Origin: Xylanimonas ulmi
GTDB lineage: Bacteria; Actinomycetota; Actinomycetes; Actinomycetales; Cellulomonadaceae
Assembly (NCBI RefSeq): GCF_004216535.1
Contig: NZ_SGWX01000001.1
Coordinates: 3,844,001 to 3,908,000 of the forward strand
Length of the DNA stretch: 64,000 nt
Reading direction: 5' to 3'
The position numbers were made by a program, and so were the translations under genes. Below the pieces are notes generated by a model. It saw nothing but the letters and a program-made list of their open reading frames with translations. It made no database searches and was not told the DNA's origin. This document shows positions 1 through 9,423 of this stretch, piece after piece; the first letter of the stretch is position 1, and each line of letters begins with the position of its first letter.

Positions 1-168
1 GGCGCCCTGCGCCTGGGCATCGCCCGCGCGCTCAACGAGATCGACCGTGACGCCAACCGCGCCGCGCTGAAGAAGGCCGGGTTCCTGACTCGCGACGCCC
101 GCGTCGTGGAGCGCAAGAAGGCCGGTCTCAAGAAGGCCCGCAAGGCCCCGCAGTACTCCAAGCGCTGA
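1..168 (+). CDS. rpsI: 30S ribosomal protein S9, C-terminal part
   Basis: Only the last 55 codons lie in the window. The reading frame is open from base 1 and ends with the basic tail [10 protein letters not shown], which is the hallmark C terminus of ribosomal protein uS9; that tail reaches toward the P-site tRNA in the small subunit. The start lies upstream of the window and rplM would normally precede it. A perfect hairpin terminator follows 22 bases after the stop, separating this ribosomal transcript from glmM. Confidence 0.95.
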   Translation, partial: GALRLGIARALNEIDRDANRAALKKAGFLTRDARVVERKKAGLKKARKAPQYSKR

Positions 169-190
169 TCCCACCCGATCGCGCTGCGCA

Positions 191-221
191 CGGCCCCGCC
201 GGACACCGTCCGGCGGGGCCG
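191..221 (+). terminator. Hairpin terminator after rpsI
   Basis: A perfect 14-bp stem (191-204 pairing with 208-221) closes a 3-base loop. There is no T-run, as is usual for actinobacterial terminators. Confidence 0.8.
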
Positions 222-314
222 TCGCCGTCTGGCCGCAGTTCGGCATACGGCCACCGCGCACAGCGGCCCGCCGCGGGTGTCTACCATCGTCAGGTCTGTC
301 CGAGGAGGAAACAC

Positions 315-1679
315 ATGGCTCGTTTGTTCGGCACCGACGGGGTGCGAGGGCTCGCCAACCGCGACGTGACCGCGGAGCTCGCCCTCGCGCTCGGGAGCGC
401 GGCCGCGCACGAGCTCGCGTCGGCGCCCCAAGCCCCCGGCCACCGCTCACGCGCCGTGCTGGGCCGCGACCCGCGCGCGTCGGGCGAGTTCCTGGGGGCG
501 GGCGTCACCGCGGGGCTCGCGAGCGCGGGCGTCGACGTCATCGACCTGGGCGTGCTGCCGACGCCGGCGCTGGCGTACCTGGTCAGCGCGCTCGACTGCG
601 ACCTGGGCGTGATGATCTCGGCCTCGCACAACCCCATGCCGGACAACGGCATCAAGTTCTTCCAGCGCGGCGGCCTCAAGCTCGACGACGCGGTCGAGGA
701 CCGCATCGAGGCATGGATCACCGAGACGTGGGAGCTGCCCACGGGCGCCGGGGTGGGGCGCGTGCGCGTCGACAACGGCAGTGCCGTGGACCGCTACGTC
801 GAGCACCTGGTCTCGAGCATCGGCACGACGGCGGACCACCGTCCGCTCGAGGGCCTGCGCATCGCCGTCGACGCCGCCAACGGCGCCGCGAGCGTCGTCG
901 GGCCCGAGGCGCTGCGCCAGGCCGGCGCCGACGTCGTCGTGATGAACGCGAGCCCCGACGGGCGCAACATCAACGAGAAGGCCGGGTCCACGCACCCTGA
1001 GCAGCTGCAGGCCGTCGTCGTGGCCGCCGAGGCCGACTTCGGTGTGGCGTTCGACGGGGACGCCGACCGGTGCCTGGCCGTCGACCACGCCGGCGCGCTG
1101 GTGGACGGCGACCAGATCCTCGGCATCCTCGCGCGCGCCATGAAGGCCGAGCAGCGCCTGCCCAACGACACGCTCGTGGTGACCGTCATGAGCAACCTGG
1201 GCCTGCTGCTGGCCATGCGGGAGTCAGGCATCACCACGCTCCAGACGGGCGTCGGCGACCGGTACGTGCTGGAGGAGATGCGCGCCGGCGGGCACGGCAT
1301 CGGCGGTGAGCAGTCGGGGCACATCATCCTCGCCGAGCACGCGACCACGGGCGACGGCGTCCTGACGGCGCTGCACCTGGCCGCCGAGGTCAAGCGCTCG
1401 GGCATGCGCCTGGCCGACCTCGCCGCGCTGATCCCGCGCCTGCCGCAGACCCTGGTCAACGTCAAGGGCGTCGACAAGGCGCGCGCGGCGAGCGACGAGG
1501 GCGTGCTGACCGCCGTGGCGGCCGCGGAGGCGCTGCTGGGCGAGACGGGGCGCGTGCTGCTGCGCCAGTCGGGCACCGAGCCGCTGGTGCGCGTCATGGT
1601 CGAGGCCGCGACGCAGCAGCAGGCCGACGGCGTCGCCGACTCGCTCGCGGCCGTCGTGCGTGAGCGGCTCGCGCTGTGA
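315..1679 (+). CDS. glmM: Phosphoglucosamine mutase
   Basis: This 454-residue enzyme converts glucosamine-6-phosphate to glucosamine-1-phosphate for UDP-GlcNAc and peptidoglycan synthesis in the cytoplasm. The active-site loop ISASHN lies at residues 101-106, so Ser104 is the serine that carries the phosphate. The Mg-binding loop DGDADR is at 247-252, the sugar-binding motif GEQSGH is in domain 3 and the phosphate-binding RQSGTEP is near the C terminus. ATG 315 follows a GAGGAGGA ribosome-binding site. Length is normal for the family. The stop overlaps the start of def (GTGA), so the two are translationally coupled. GlmS, the preceding enzyme of the pathway, is encoded about 2.6 kb downstream. 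Confidence 0.97.
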   Translation: MARLFGTDGVRGLANRDVTAELALALGSAAAHELASAPQAPGHRSRAVLGRDPRASGEFLGAGVTAGLASAGVDVIDLGVLPTPALAYLVSALDCDLGVMISASHNPMPDNGIKFFQRGGLKLDDAVEDRIEAWITETWELPTGAGVGRVRVDNGSAVDRYVEHLVSSIGTTADHRPLEGLRIAVDAANGAASVVGPEALRQAGADVVVMNASPDGRNINEKAGSTHPEQLQAVVVAAEADFGVAFDGDADRCLAVDHAGALVDGDQILGILARAMKAEQRLPNDTLVVTVMSNLGLLLAMRESGITTLQTGVGDRYVLEEMRAGGHGIGGEQSGHIILAEHATTGDGVLTALHLAAEVKRSGMRLADLAALIPRLPQTLVNVKGVDKARAASDEGVLTAVAAAEALLGETGRVLLRQSGTEPLVRVMVEAATQQQADGVADSLAAVVRERLAL

Positions 1680-2344
1680 GCGCGGGCTTCACCGGGCCCG
1701 TCGACGTCACGCTGCGCGCGCACGTCGAGGGACTGCTCACCACGGCCGGCCCCGGCGGGGCGCTGCCCATCGTGCAGGCCGGCGAACCCGTGCTGCGCCA
1801 GCGTGCGGCAACCTACACGGGCCAGCTCGGCGACCTGCTCGTGCCGTTCGTCGAGGCCATGCGACGCACCATGTACGCGGCGCCCGGCGTCGGGTTGGCC
1901 GCGCCGCAGGTGGGCGTCGGCCTCGCCCTCGCCGTCGTCGAGGACCGCGGATCCGAGCAGGACCCGCGCGAGCGCACGCCGCTGCCGTTCCGTGTGCTGG
2001 TCAACCCCGACTACGCCCCCGCCGACGAGCCCGACGGCGGCGCCGCGCAGCGCGTGTCGTTCTTCGAGGGCTGTCTGTCGATCGACGGGTGGCACGCGCT
2101 CGTCCCGCGGCTGCGCCGCGTGCGCCTGACGGGGCAGGACGAGACGGGGGCGCCGATCGACGAGACGCTCGTCGGGTGGCCCGCGCGGATCATCCAGCAC
2201 GAGACCGACCACCTGCGCGGCGAGCTGTACATCGACCACGCCGTGCCGCGCTCGTTCGCGAGCAACGCCAACCTGGTGCGCCTGTGGGGTGGGGCCGCCG
2301 ACCCGGCGCCCGTCGCCGAGGCGCTGGGGTTCGAGATCCCCTGA
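1676..2344 (+). CDS. def: Peptide deformylase
   Basis: Removes the formyl group from the N-terminal methionine of nascent proteins. All three family motifs are present in the 222-residue product: GVGLAAPQ at 71-78, EGCLS at 131-135 with metal ligand Cys133, and QHETDH at 174-179 supplying His175, Glu176 and His179. The GTG start overlaps the glmM stop by four bases. The N terminus is about 30 residues longer than in short deformylases, which is common in actinobacterial type homologues. A second def gene elsewhere in the genome is likely but cannot be seen here. Confidence 0.95.
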   Translation: MSAGFTGPVDVTLRAHVEGLLTTAGPGGALPIVQAGEPVLRQRAATYTGQLGDLLVPFVEAMRRTMYAAPGVGLAAPQVGVGLALAVVEDRGSEQDPRERTPLPFRVLVNPDYAPADEPDGGAAQRVSFFEGCLSIDGWHALVPRLRRVRLTGQDETGAPIDETLVGWPARIIQHETDHLRGELYIDHAVPRSFASNANLVRLWGGAADPAPVAEALGFEIP

Positions 2345-2491
2345 CCGTGGGGGTGGCGGCCGGGGTGAGGGCGGCGAGAACCAGGGTTCACCCAGGGGGA
2401 TCCCCGGCGCGCAGCGGTCCGGCGCGCACCTAGGCTTGGCGCGGACGCCGCCCGAGACCCGGGCGGGCCGCCGAGGGAAGGGGACCCGCGC

Positions 2492-3220
2492 GTGGATCTC
2501 ATGACGATCCTGAGCCAGGTCGAGGACTGGATCCTGGCGACATCCGGCGCCGGGTGGGTCTACCCGCTCATGTTCGCCCTCGCGCTCATCGACGGGTTCT
2601 TCCCACCTCTGCCGAGCGAGTCGGTCATCATCACGCTCGCCGTCGCCTCGGTCGCGACCGGATCGCCCTGGCTCGTGGGCGTGCTGGTCGCCGCGGTGCT
2701 CGGCGCCTGGTGCGGCGACCAGATCGCCTACCAGATCGGCCGGTCGATCGGCACCGAGCGCATCGCCATCCTGCGCACCCGCCGCGGCCGCTCCACCGTC
2801 GCGTGGGCGCGTCTGGCCCTGGCGCGCCGCGGCGCCGCGTTCATCATCGCCGCGCGGTACGTGCCGATCGGCCGCGTCGCCGTCAACATGACGGCGGGCG
2901 CCGTCGGGTACTCCCGACGGCGGTTCCTGGGCTACTCGGGCATCGCCGCCGTCGTATGGGGCGTGTACTCCGTCGCCGTGGGCCTGACCGCCGGCGCCTG
3001 GCTCCAGCACAACCCCCTGCTCGCCATGGCGGTCGGGATCGTCGCGGGCGTCCTGGTCGGCGTCCTGCTCGACCGGGTCGTGCGCGCCGTGCTACGCCGC
3101 CGCGGTGAGGCGGTCGACGAGATGGTCGGTGAGATGGTCGAGGGGAGCGACGACCAGCCCGCCGCCGTCACAGCTTGCGCAGCCGCACCCGCTGGAGCGA
3201 GTGGTCGCCGCCCTTGGTGA
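2492..3220 (+). CDS. DedA family membrane protein
   Basis: This 242-residue integral membrane protein belongs to the DedA (SNARE-associated/VTT) family, whose members act as phospholipid scramblases or flippases, for example for undecaprenyl phosphate or phosphatidylethanolamine. The family signature FFPPLPSES is at about 36-44 and the conserved basic motif ARYVPIGR at 121-128. Hydrophobic segments lie at about 22-52, 56-80, 143-165 and 176-196. GTG 2492 is preceded by AGGGAAGGGG; ATG 2501 is an alternative. A TAGGCT -10-like hexamer at 2431-2436 suggests a promoter with a leader of about 50 bases. The 3' end overlaps the end of convergent coaA by 53 bp, and the last ~35 residues are low complexity. 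Confidence 0.9.
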   Translation: MDLMTILSQVEDWILATSGAGWVYPLMFALALIDGFFPPLPSESVIITLAVASVATGSPWLVGVLVAAVLGAWCGDQIAYQIGRSIGTERIAILRTRRGRSTVAWARLALARRGAAFIIAARYVPIGRVAVNMTAGAVGYSRRRFLGYSGIAAVVWGVYSVAVGLTAGAWLQHNPLLAMAVGIVAGVLVGVLLDRVVRAVLRRRGEAVDEMVGEMVEGSDDQPAAVTACAAAPAGASGRRPW

Positions 3221-4184
3221 GCACCAGGGTGGCCCGCCCGCGCGTGGGCAGGATGTTCTGCTCCAGGTTGGGGGCGTTGATCGCCTCCCAGATCGACAGC
3301 GCGCGCGTCGTGGCCTGCTCGTCGGTGAGGTCGGCGTAGCGGCGAAAGTAGCTCTCCGGGCGCGAGAACGCCGTGCGGCGCAGGCGCAGGAACCGGTCCA
3401 CGTACCACTGGCGGATGTTGCGCGTGCGCGCGTCGACGAAGATCGAGAAGTCGAAGAAGTCGCTCACCGCGACCGTGGAGTCCTCCGCGGCGCCGGGCCG
3501 GGCCGGCTGCAGCACGTTGAGCCCCTCGACGATCAGCACGTCGGGGCGGCGCACCACGACCTCCTCGCCCGGCACGATGTCGTAGGTGACGTGCGAGTAG
3601 ACGGGCGCGCGCACCTCGTCCTGGCCGGCCTTGACGCGTGAGACGAACCGCACCAGGGCGCGGCGGTCGTACGACTCGGGAAAGCCCTTGCGCTCCATGA
3701 GGCCACGGCGGCGCAGCTCGGCGTTGGGGTAGAGGAAGCCGTCGGTCGTCACGAGCTCGACGCGAGGCGTCTCGGGCCAGCGCGCCATCATCTCGCGCAG
3801 GATGCGCGCCACGGTCGACTTGCCGACGGCGACCGAGCCCGCGACCCCGATGACGTAGGGCGTGCGGGGGGTGGCCTCGCGCAGGAACGTCGAGGTCGCC
3901 TGGTGCAGGCCCGCGGTCGCCGTCACGTACAGGTTGAGCAGACGCGACAGCGGGCGGTAGACCGCGTCGACCTCGGCCAGGTCGATCGGGTCGCCCAGCC
4001 CGCGCAGGCGGTGCACGTCGGCGTCCGTCAGGGGCAACGGCGTCGACTCGGACAGGCGGCCCCACGCCGCGCGGTCCAGGTCGACATACGGCGACGACGT
4101 CCGGCCGCCCAGCGGGAGCGGGAGGGCCGACGGCTCGGCGCGCGCGAGGGCGCCGTCGTCGGCGCGGTCGAACAGAACAGCCAC
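3168..4184 (-). CDS. coaA: Type I pantothenate kinase
   Basis: Phosphorylates pantothenate with ATP, the first committed step of coenzyme A synthesis. The 338-residue product has the P-loop [12 protein letters not shown] at 113-124, followed by [17 protein letters not shown] and the FVDA region, all typical of the bacterial CoaA (PanK I) family. The start was placed at GTG 4184 because a CACAAT hexamer sits exactly 6 bases upstream with no Shine-Dalgarno, fitting a leaderless mRNA; there is no in-frame ATG nearby. It is transcribed divergently from glmS, with only 63 bases between the two starts. Its 3' end overlaps that of the DedA gene. Confidence 0.94.
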   Translation of the reverse strand: MAVLFDRADDGALARAEPSALPLPLGGRTSSPYVDLDRAAWGRLSESTPLPLTDADVHRLRGLGDPIDLAEVDAVYRPLSRLLNLYVTATAGLHQATSTFLREATPRTPYVIGVAGSVAVGKSTVARILREMMARWPETPRVELVTTDGFLYPNAELRRRGLMERKGFPESYDRRALVRFVSRVKAGQDEVRAPVYSHVTYDIVPGEEVVVRRPDVLIVEGLNVLQPARPGAAEDSTVAVSDFFDFSIFVDARTRNIRQWYVDRFLRLRRTAFSRPESYFRRYADLTDEQATTRALSIWEAINAPNLEQNILPTRGRATLVLTKGGDHSLQRVRLRKL

Positions 4185-4190
4185 GCCACG

Positions 4191-4240
4191 ATTGTGCCGC
4201 ACGCCCGGCGGCGTCCGAGGCGTGCGTCCGCCGATAGACT
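4191..4240. promoter_or_regulatory. Divergent leaderless promoters for coaA and glmS
   Basis: On the minus strand CACAAT (4191-4196) ends 6 bases before the coaA GTG. On the plus strand TAGACT (4235-4240) ends 7 bases before the glmS ATG. Neither start has a Shine-Dalgarno sequence. No convincing -35 elements are visible. Confidence 0.6.
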
Positions 4241-4247
4241 CGTGCGC

Positions 4248-6143
4248 ATGTGTGGAATCGTCGGTTACGCGGGTCTGGGCCTGTCCGAGGGTGGGGCGGC
4301 CGGCTCCCCGGCCGCGACGCGGCACCCGCTCGAAGTGGCCCTGGAGGGCCTGCGCCGCCTGGAGTACCGCGGCTACGACTCGGCGGGCGTCGCCCTCGCC
4401 GGGCCGGGGCAGGCGCGCATCGCGTTCGCCAAGAAGTCGGGCAAGCTCGGCAACCTGGTCAGCGAGCTCGACGCGCACCCGCTGCCCGACGCGACCGCCG
4501 CCATCGGCCACACGCGCTGGGCCACCCACGGCGGCCCGACCGACGTCAACGCCCACCCGCACCTGGCCGACGGCGACAAGCTCGCCGTCATCCACAACGG
4601 CATCATCGAGAACTTCGCCCAGCTCAAGGCCGACCTGCTGCGTGACGGAGTCTTCTTCCGCAGCGAGACCGACACCGAGGTCGCCGCCGCGCTGCTCGCG
4701 CGCGAGTACGCCGCGACCGGCGACCTGACCGCCGCCATGGCCGCCACCGCGCGGCAGCTCGAGGGCACGTTCACCCTGCTGGCCGTGCACGCCGACGACC
4801 CGCTCACGGTGGTCGGCGCGCGCCACGACTCGCCGCTCGTCGTCGGGCTCGGCGACGGCGAGAACTTCCTCGGCTCCGACGTCGCCGCGTTCATCGCCTT
4901 CACCAAGGAGGCGCTCGAGCTCGGGCAGGACCAGATCGTCACGATCACCCCCACGTCGGTCGACGTGAGCGACTTCCACGGCAAGCCCGCCGAGGCCAAG
5001 CGGTTCACCGTCGACTGGGACGCCGCCGCGGCCGAGAAGAGCGGCTACGACTCCTTCATGGACAAGGAGATCCACGACCAGCCGCAGGCCGTGGCCGACA
5101 CGCTGCTGGGCCGCACCGACCTGGACGGCAAGCTCACGCTCGACGAGATCCGCATCGACGAGGCGGTGCTGCGCTCGATCGACAAGATCATCGTCATCGC
5201 GTGCGGCACCGCGGCGTACGCGGGCCACGTGGCCAAGTACGCCGTCGAGCACTGGTGCCGCATCCCCGTCGAGGTCGAGCTCGCGCACGAGTTCCGCTAC
5301 CGCGACCCCATCGTCAACGAGAAGACGCTCGTCGTGGCGATCTCGCAGTCGGGCGAGACCATGGACACGCTCATGGCCGTGCGCCACGCGCGCGAGCAGG
5401 GCGCCAAGGTGCTCTCGATCGTCAACACGCAGGGCTCGACCATCCCGCGCGAGTCCGACGCCGTGCTCTACACGCACGCCGGACCCGAGATCGCCGTCGC
5501 CTCGACCAAGGCGTTCCTCTCGCAGATCACCGCGGCCTACCTGCTGGGGCTCTACCTCGCGCAGCTGCGCGGCAACAAGTTCCCCGACGAGATCGCGGCC
5601 ATGCTGGGCGAGCTGCGCGGGCTGCCCGCCAAGGTGCAGACCGTCATCGAGCGCGGCGAGTACGTGCGCGCCACCGCCCGGTCGATGAAGGACGCCACCT
5701 CGGTGCTGTTCCTCGGGCGCCACGTGGGCTTCCCGGTCGCCCTGGAGGGCGCGCTCAAGCTCAAGGAGCTCGCCTACATCCACGCCGAGGGCTTCGCCGC
5801 GGGTGAGCTCAAGCACGGCCCGATCGCGCTCATCGACGAGGGTCAGCCGGTGTTCGTCGTCGTGCCCTCGCCGCGCTCGCGTGACGGGCTGCACTCCAAG
5901 GTCGTCTCCAACATCCAGGAGATCCGCGCGCGCGGGGCGCGCACGCTCGTGATCGCCGAGGACGGCGACGACGAGGTGCGCAAGTACGCCGACGAGATCT
6001 TCTGGATCCCCGCCGTGCCGACGCTGCTGCAGCCGCTGCTCGCGGTGGTGCCGCTGCAGATCTTCGCGATGGCGCTCGCGACCGCCAAGGGGCTCGACGT
6101 CGACCAGCCGCGCAACCTGGCCAAGTCCGTCACGGTCGAGTGA
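4248..6143 (+). CDS. glmS: Glutamine-fructose-6-phosphate aminotransferase (isomerizing)
   Basis: Makes glucosamine-6-phosphate from fructose-6-phosphate and glutamine, the entry step to amino sugars for the cell wall. The 631-residue product starts MCGIVGYAG, so Cys2 becomes the N-terminal nucleophile of the glutaminase domain after Met removal. That domain spans about 1-230 and is followed by two SIS sugar-binding domains (SQSGETMDT and [21 protein letters not shown] motifs lie here). The C terminus [13 protein letters not shown] is the conserved tail. The frame is open further upstream, but the catalytic cysteine fixes the start at 4248. acpS follows after 13 bases and is probably in the same transcript. 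There is no glmS ribozyme. Confidence 0.97.
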   Translation: MCGIVGYAGLGLSEGGAAGSPAATRHPLEVALEGLRRLEYRGYDSAGVALAGPGQARIAFAKKSGKLGNLVSELDAHPLPDATAAIGHTRWATHGGPTDVNAHPHLADGDKLAVIHNGIIENFAQLKADLLRDGVFFRSETDTEVAAALLAREYAATGDLTAAMAATARQLEGTFTLLAVHADDPLTVVGARHDSPLVVGLGDGENFLGSDVAAFIAFTKEALELGQDQIVTITPTSVDVSDFHGKPAEAKRFTVDWDAAAAEKSGYDSFMDKEIHDQPQAVADTLLGRTDLDGKLTLDEIRIDEAVLRSIDKIIVIACGTAAYAGHVAKYAVEHWCRIPVEVELAHEFRYRDPIVNEKTLVVAISQSGETMDTLMAVRHAREQGAKVLSIVNTQGSTIPRESDAVLYTHAGPEIAVASTKAFLSQITAAYLLGLYLAQLRGNKFPDEIAAMLGELRGLPAKVQTVIERGEYVRATARSMKDATSVLFLGRHVGFPVALEGALKLKELAYIHAEGFAAGELKHGPIALIDEGQPVFVVVPSPRSRDGLHSKVVSNIQEIRARGARTLVIAEDGDDEVRKYADEIFWIPAVPTLLQPLLAVVPLQIFAMALATAKGLDVDQPRNLAKSVTVE

Positions 6144-6156
6144 GCCGGGCGGGCGC

Positions 6157-6507
6157 GTGATCGTGGGCGTGGGCGTCGACGTCGTCGACGTCGCGCGGTT
6201 CGTCGCGACGCTCGAACGCGCGCCGCGCCTGCGCGAGCGGTTGTTCACGCCCGCCGAGCGGGACCTGCCGCCGAACTCCTTGGCCGCGCGGTTCGCGGCC
6301 AAGGAGGCGATCGCCAAGGCGCTGGGGGCGCCCGGCGACCTGCGCTGGCAGGACTGCACCGTGCGCCGCACGGTGGGCGGCCCACCGCAGGTCGAGCTGC
6401 GCGGGACCGTCCTGGCCCGCGCTCAGGCCCTGGGCGTGACCCGCTGGCACGTCTCGATCAGCCACGACGCGGGCATCGCCTCGGCACTGGCCATCGCGGA
6501 GTCCTGA
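6157..6507 (+). CDS. acpS: Holo-[acyl-carrier-protein] synthase
   Basis: Transfers 4'-phosphopantetheine from CoA to acyl carrier protein. The 116-residue length and the two Mg-binding acidic positions are right for AcpS: Asp8 in GVDVVDV and Glu50 in [12 protein letters not shown]. The C-terminal WHVSISHD motif is also present. The GTG start is 13 bases after glmS, indicating an operon. Placing the ACP-activating enzyme near coaA groups two steps that make and use CoA. Confidence 0.95.
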   Translation: MIVGVGVDVVDVARFVATLERAPRLRERLFTPAERDLPPNSLAARFAAKEAIAKALGAPGDLRWQDCTVRRTVGGPPQVELRGTVLARAQALGVTRWHVSISHDAGIASALAIAES

Positions 6508-6527
6508 CCGGCGCGCAGCCCTGACCG

Positions 6528-6557
6528 GCCCCGCCCCCCGCCCCGGGGAGGCGGGGC
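6528..6557. terminator. Possible bidirectional terminator between acpS and the LLM gene
   Basis: An 8-bp stem (6528-6535 with 6550-6557) within a very GC-rich stretch separates the convergent genes. The loop is itself C/G-rich, so the exact fold is uncertain. Confidence 0.45.
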
Positions 6558-6563
6558 GCCGGG

Positions 6564-7592
6564 TCAGCGCAGGGTGGGGATGACCTCGTCGGCGAAGAGC
6601 GCGAGCTGGTCGCGGTCGCCCGCGGCGTTCGGGAAGTACGTGATCGCGTACTCCAGACCGGCCGCACGGAACGCGGTGAGCCGCTCGGCGACCTGCTCGG
6701 CGGTCCCGCGCAGCGGTGTCGTGCGCCAGCTGTCCAGCTCGGCGTCGGCCTTCTCGGGTGTGTGCGTGCGGTAGACCGACTCGAGCCACGCCTCCTTGTC
6801 GGCGATCTCCTGCGGGCTGCCGATGAGCACGTTGAAGTTGGCCGATCGGGTGATCTCGCCGAAGTCGCGCCCGATGTCGCGGCAGTGCGCCTCCAGCACG
6901 CGTGACTTGTGCTCGAAGGTCTCCAGGTCGCCGCCGAAGTTGGTGTACTGCGCGTACTTGGCCGCCGTCAGCAGCGTCTTGCGCTCGCCGCCGCCCGCGA
7001 TCCACAGCGGGATCGAGGGCACGTCCAGCCCGTCGACGCGCACGGACTGCAGCGGCTGCGGGTGGCACAGCGCGCCGTCGACCCGGTAGCGCTGGCCTGC
7101 GAAGGCGCCCGAGGAGCCCGTGCGCCACATCCGCGCCATGATCTGCACGCCCTCGTCGAGCGCCGCGAGCCGCTCACCCGCGCGCGGGAAGCCGTACCCG
7201 TACGCGCGCCACTCGTGCTCGTACCAGCCCGCGCCGATGCCCATCTCGGTGCGCCCGCCCGAGATGGCGTCGACCGTGGCGGCGACCTTCGCGAGGTACG
7301 TCGGCTCGCGGTAGGCCATGCACGTGCACATCTGGCCGAGGCGTACGCGCTCCGACGACGCCGCGAAAGCCGCCATGAGCGTCCAGGCCTCGTGCGTGGC
7401 CTGGTCGGTGGGCGCCGGAACCGTGTGGAAGTGGTCGTACACCCACACTGAGGTCCACGCGTGCTCGCCGTCGGAGGCGGTCGCCGTGTCCGCGTGACGG
7501 ACCAGGGAGCGCATGGTGTCCCAGTGGTCGGCGGGCGCCACCTCGGTCAGGTCGTGACGCCAGCCCTGGGGGATGAAGAGGCCGAATCGCAT
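6564..7592 (-). CDS. LLM-class F420-dependent oxidoreductase (TIGR03560-like)
   Basis: This 342-residue protein has the luciferase-like monooxygenase fold. It starts MRFGLFIPQGW, has the conserved WTSVWVYDHF segment near residue 50, RVRLGQMCTC and the GRTEMGIGAGWYEHE glycine/flavin-contact region, and ends EVIPTLR. In actinobacteria this subfamily uses coenzyme F420; substrate cannot be predicted. ATG 7592 has no Shine-Dalgarno but TACCGT lies exactly 6 bases upstream, suggesting a leaderless transcript. It is divergent from nnr with a shared 126-base control region. Confidence 0.85.
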   Translation of the reverse strand: MRFGLFIPQGWRHDLTEVAPADHWDTMRSLVRHADTATASDGEHAWTSVWVYDHFHTVPAPTDQATHEAWTLMAAFAASSERVRLGQMCTCMAYREPTYLAKVAATVDAISGGRTEMGIGAGWYEHEWRAYGYGFPRAGERLAALDEGVQIMARMWRTGSSGAFAGQRYRVDGALCHPQPLQSVRVDGLDVPSIPLWIAGGGERKTLLTAAKYAQYTNFGGDLETFEHKSRVLEAHCRDIGRDFGEITRSANFNVLIGSPQEIADKEAWLESVYRTHTPEKADAELDSWRTTPLRGTAEQVAERLTAFRAAGLEYAITYFPNAAGDRDQLALFADEVIPTLR

Positions 7593-7598
7593 AGCGCC

Positions 7599-7604
7599 AC
7601 GGTA
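7599..7604 (-). promoter_or_regulatory. Leaderless -10 element of the LLM gene
   Basis: TACCGT on the minus strand, 6 bases before ATG 7592. The divergent nnr ATG at 7719 has CATGAT (7706-7711) 7 bases before it. Confidence 0.5.
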
Positions 7605-7718
7605 CTCGCCGGGTCGAATCGATGCGGCGCCCCGACCCGCGCCGTCGTTCGGGGCCAGGTGGGGCGCGGGCGCGCCGACCCCCTGCCGCCGCGGCGCGCG
7701 CCGTCCATGATGGGGTGC

Positions 7719-9416
7719 ATGATCCAGGCCTGGTCCGCCGACGACGTCCGTGCCGCCGAGGAGCCGCTGCTGACCGCAGGGGTCGCGCTCATGCGCCAGG
7801 CCGCATTCGCGCTGGCCGTGATCGTGCGCCGGGACCTGGCCCGACGGCGGGCCGTGGCCGGGCCCGATGGCGAGCTGCGCGACGGTTCGGTCCGCGGCGC
7901 GCGGGTCGCGCTGCTCGTGGGCGCCGGCAACAACGGCGGCGACGCGCTGCACGCGGGGGCGTTCCTCGCCCGTCGCGGGCTCGCCGTGACCGCGTACCTC
8001 GCCGCGCCGCGCGTGCACGAGGGCGGGCTCGCGGCGCTGCTCGCCGCAGGAGGGCGCGCGGTGACCGTCGACGCCACCCCCACGGCTGGACCCGCAGGCG
8101 ACTCGGCGACGAGCGTCCCCGAGGCCGCCACGGCGGCGGCCGGCGCGGACGTGATCGTCGACGGCCTGCTCGGGATCGGGGCGCGCGGTCCGATGCGCGG
8201 CACGGGCGCGACGCTGGTCGAGGCGTTGGCCGCCGCGCTGGCCGATGCGCCGAGCGACGGGTCGAACGACGGTCGGAACGACGGGCCGCACGCCGTGGAG
8301 GCGCCGCCGCGCCGCGCGCACGCGAGCGCGTCGGCCGCCGCGACCCGGCCGTGGGTCGTCGCGGTCGACGCACCCTCGGGCATCGGGATCGACGACGGGA
8401 CGCTGCCCGGGCCCGTGCTGCCCGCCGACCGCACCGTCACGTTCGGCGCCGCCAAGCCCGGCCTGCTGCTGCCGCCCGCGACCCACGTGACCGGCGCGGG
8501 CGCCGTCATCGACATCGGCCTTGAGCTGCCGCCCCCCGGCCGTCCGGGGCAGGCCCCCGCCGTCGTGCGCCTCCAGGACGCCGACGTCGTCTGGCCCGTG
8601 CCCGGCCCCCACGACCACAAGTACACGCGCGGCGTCGTCGGCGTCGTGGCCGGCACCGCGACCTACCCGGGCGCGGCCCTGCTCACCGCGAGCGCCGCGG
8701 TCCAGGCCGGCGCCGGCATGGTGCGCTATCAGGGCCCCGCCGACGTGGGGCGCGCCGTCGTGGCGGCCCGACCCGAGGTGGTCACCGCGGGCGGTCGCGT
8801 GCAGGCGTGGGTGCTCGGCTCTGGCCTACCGGCGACGGGCGGCGACGACGGCCAGCGCGGGCGGGCACGCGCGGCGCTCGCGGCGGCGTCGGGCAGGCTC
8901 GCCGGCGCCCAGGAGCCCGTGCCCGCGGTGGTCGACGCCGGCGCCCTCGGGCTGCTCGACCACACGTGCCCGGCGTGGGTCGTGCTCACGCCGCACGCCG
9001 GTGAGCTCGCGGCGCTGCTCGTCGCGCGCGGCGAGGCGGTCGATCGGGCCCACGTCGAGGCCGAGCCGCTGCGCTGGGCGCGGCGCGCGCACGAGGCCAC
9101 CGGCGCGACGGTGCTGCTCAAGGGCGGCGCGAGCGTCGTCGTCGGCCCGGGGGTCGTCTACGCGCAGGCGGACGCGCCCGGGTGGCTGGCGACGGCGGGC
9201 GCGGGCGACGTGCTCGCGGGGCTGTTGGGCGCGATGCTCGCCGCGCGCGCGCCCGAGATCGTGACCCACCCCGAGCGCGCGGCGCAGGTGGCGGCGGCCG
9301 CGGCGCTCGTGCACGGGCGGGCGGCCGAGCGCGCGAACCCGGGTGGTCCGATCACGGCGCTCGCGGTGGCCGACGCGATCCCGGGCGCCGTCGCGGCCCT
9401 GCTCGCGCAGCGATAG
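7719..9416 (+). CDS. nnr: Bifunctional NAD(P)H-hydrate repair enzyme
   Basis: Repairs hydrated NADH/NADPH. The N-terminal YjeF_N domain (about 1-250) is the NAD(P)HX epimerase; its loop reads GNNGGDAL at 70-77, where the family usually has GNNGGDG. The C-terminal ribokinase-like domain is the ADP/ATP-dependent dehydratase, with HDHKYTRG-type entry, TPHAGEL and the catalytic GAGDVLAG starting at residue 494. The 565-residue protein contains a low-complexity insertion near residue 180 made of repeated Asn-Asp-Gly and Ser-Asp-Gly units. ATG 7719 was chosen because a CATGAT hexamer lies 7 bases upstream and the protein then starts like other Nnr enzymes. Confidence 0.93.
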   Translation: MIQAWSADDVRAAEEPLLTAGVALMRQAAFALAVIVRRDLARRRAVAGPDGELRDGSVRGARVALLVGAGNNGGDALHAGAFLARRGLAVTAYLAAPRVHEGGLAALLAAGGRAVTVDATPTAGPAGDSATSVPEAATAAAGADVIVDGLLGIGARGPMRGTGATLVEALAAALADAPSDGSNDGRNDGPHAVEAPPRRAHASASAAATRPWVVAVDAPSGIGIDDGTLPGPVLPADRTVTFGAAKPGLLLPPATHVTGAGAVIDIGLELPPPGRPGQAPAVVRLQDADVVWPVPGPHDHKYTRGVVGVVAGTATYPGAALLTASAAVQAGAGMVRYQGPADVGRAVVAARPEVVTAGGRVQAWVLGSGLPATGGDDGQRGRARAALAAASGRLAGAQEPVPAVVDAGALGLLDHTCPAWVVLTPHAGELAALLVARGEAVDRAHVEAEPLRWARRAHEATGATVLLKGGASVVVGPGVVYAQADAPGWLATAGAGDVLAGLLGAMLAARAPEIVTHPERAAQVAAAAALVHGRAAERANPGGPITALAVADAIPGAVAALLAQR

Positions 9417-9423
9417 ACCCTGC

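Noticed and set aside
4185-4247. A glmS ribozyme upstream of glmS
   Set aside because: Only 63 bases separate glmS from the divergent coaA start, and the mRNA appears leaderless, leaving no room for the ribozyme.
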